A stretch of DNA of 7,672 bases from Nitrospiraceae bacterium UBA2600. GTDB taxonomy: Bacteria > Nitrospirota > Thermodesulfovibrionia > Thermodesulfovibrionales > Thermodesulfovibrionaceae. Numbering within the stretch: the stretch's first letter is position 1; each line of letters starts with the position of its first letter. Both the position numbers and the translations under genes were made by a program. This document shows, piece by piece, positions 6,632-7,672 of the stretch. The notes below the pieces were generated by a model. That model saw nothing but the letters and a program-made list of their open reading frames with translations. It was not told the origin of the DNA and did no database searches. The DNA is taken from positions 1-7,672 of the forward strand of contig DDKK01000028.1 of assembly GCA_002339325.1 (NCBI GenBank), in the 5' to 3' direction.

Positions 6632-7672
6632 TCACAATGTTTCCACCTTCTCCTATAACATTAACTACTCTGTAAATATTAAAAAAATGATTATGGGTTA
6701 TTAATTCTTCAATTTTATTCTCGATTATTGTCCTGATTGCTTCTTCCATAAGCTTTGATTTTATTCTTTTTATCAATTCATTTTTAATTTTTTCATCGAT
6801 ATCTCTTTCAAGTTTTTCAGATAGAAGAGTATCCCAAGCACCAACAAAAGTACCTCTTACATCAGGAATAACTTGAACATCTGTATATGTAATTTTCCCG
6901 TTCCTTAATCCTGGTAAGAAATATACGGTAATATCAAATTTTGTAAAATTATAATCTGGAGCTGTTGCATCATGCCACACTCCCCAAGTATATTCATAAC
7001 CCCTAATCTCTGTACCGCTTGTCTCAAAACTTATTCTCAATTTAATCTTTCCATCTTCTACGGAGAATAAATCTCTTCCCGAAAAAGCAGCGTTCACATT
7101 GTTTATAAAACCTCTATAATCATATATGTTCTTTGTATAATCAAATCTTGGAATGGAAAAAGTTTCCCTTCTTCCCATTATCTCCACATATGAATCATTT
7201 GCTTTATAGGGATTATGGGTCAAAGTTGCACTTGAAGAACCATCAAAATTGTTTAATCTTATAGAACCTGTGAGTAACCCTCCGAAAATTGATATAAGAT
7301 CATTATTAATAGTTAATCTTTTTCTTTCCCATTGATGTTCATAGGTATCGGAATCTCGCTCAAGAGGCACTCTATATATTGGATTAATACCAACACCTAT
7401 CAGAAGAGCATCTCCACTTAAAGCTTTCCCTCGGTCTGGTAAGGTTGTCTCACCTAACTGAACCTGTTCACCTGCTCGGATGTTTAAATTAGTGGTTGTA
7501 AATTTGCCAGAAGCTAATGAAGGTCCTGATAAGCTATTAATTACATTATATTCAACCTGTATAGGGCTTGAGGTGAAATCTGCATCACCTGTATTTTTCG
7601 CAAGGAATTTTATCTTCATTGTTTTCTGATCCACTAAAGGTTTAACATTTTCTATTTTTGGTTTTTTTACAC
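6612..7672 (-). CDS. Hypothetical protein with CARDB-like domain and charged C-terminal helix (5' end outside window)
   Basis: 352 codons are visible, ending at TAA 6614-6612. The frame stays open to the window edge (VKKPKIENVKPL precedes the GTG at 7634), so that GTG is an internal valine codon and not the start. Visible residues ~1-115 resemble a CARDB/Ig-like beta-sandwich of the kind found in exported proteins (KIKFLAKNTGDADF, then IQVEYNV, then RAGEQVQLGETTLP). Residues ~120-275 are beta-rich with many aromatic residues (YEYTWGVW, ITVYFLPGL) and match nothing I know. Residues ~280-325 are a long, strongly charged amphipathic helix rich in Lys, Glu and Ile, and the last 25 residues return to beta (IYRVVNVIGEGGNIVIEYIEN, less its final residue, in outline). 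The strand-then-helix order is faintly like lipid-binding TULIP-type domains, but I would not annotate it so. No transmembrane segment or catalytic motif is seen. It precedes the barrel gene by 110 nt on the same strand and probably belongs to the same locus. Confidence 0.8.
   Translation of the reverse strand, partial: VKKPKIENVKPLVDQKTMKIKFLAKNTGDADFTSSPIQVEYNVINSLSGPSLASGKFTTTNLNIRAGEQVQLGETTLPDRGKALSGDALLIGVGINPIYRVPLERDSDTYEHQWERKRLTINNDLISIFGGLLTGSIRLNNFDGSSSATLTHNPYKANDSYVEIMGRRETFSIPRFDYTKNIYDYRGFINNVNAAFSGRDLFSVEDGKIKLRISFETSGTEIRGYEYTWGVWHDATAPDYNFTKFDITVYFLPGLRNGKITYTDVQVIPDVRGTFVGAWDTLLSEKLERDIDEKIKNELIKRIKSKLMEEAIRTIIENKIEELITHNHFFNIYRVVNVIGEGGNIVIEYIEN

Noticed and set aside
6432..6704. 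Plus-strand frame of 90 codons spanning the gap between the first two genes
   Set aside because: It overlaps both neighbours on the opposite strand and would have to pass through the leader stem; no ribosome site or export signal supports it.
7632..7634. GTG start for the upstream gene at 7634
   Set aside because: The frame is open for 12 further codons to the window edge and the residues there continue the same domain; no ribosome site precedes the GTG.

Overview
The window is AT-rich bacterial DNA. Four long genes lie on the minus strand and point the same way, so transcription runs from high to low coordinates. All three genes with a visible start begin with a hydrophobic export signal, and one encodes what looks like an outer-membrane beta-barrel. 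The source is therefore a diderm (Gram-negative-type) bacterium. The composition, the Lys/Ile/Glu-rich proteins and the strong AGGAGG ribosome sites would suit a thermophilic lineage such as Thermodesulfovibrio (Nitrospirota), but this is a guess from style with no marker gene behind it.

Layout in transcription order. (1) 7672-6612 is the 3' part of a gene whose start lies outside the window. It encodes a CARDB-like beta-sandwich, a further beta-rich region and a highly charged C-terminal helix. (2) A 110-nt gap holds a good sigma70-type promoter candidate and a leader that can fold into a long imperfect stem. (3) 6501-4582 encodes an Ig-like domain joined to a large beta-barrel. (4) After 11 nt, 4570-2468 encodes a subtilisin-family (S8) protein. 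Its catalytic Asp, His and Ser are present, but several motif positions are degenerate, apparently including the oxyanion-hole Asn. (5) A 165-nt gap holds a terminator-like hairpin and a second potentially structured leader. (6) 2302 to the window edge is the 5' part of a large secreted multidomain protein with two IPT/TIG-like repeats, an Ig/FnIII-like segment, a low-complexity linker and a PKD-like domain.

How the genes may work together is inference. An outer-membrane barrel, a secreted subtilase with adhesive-type domains and one or two long beta-sandwich proteins form a plausible cell-surface locus, in which the barrel anchors or exports the others and the subtilase processes or binds them. 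I recognise none of these genes as a named system and give no gene symbols. There is no RNA gene, insertion sequence, CRISPR array or attachment site that I can support, and no stretch over 300 bases lacks a gene.
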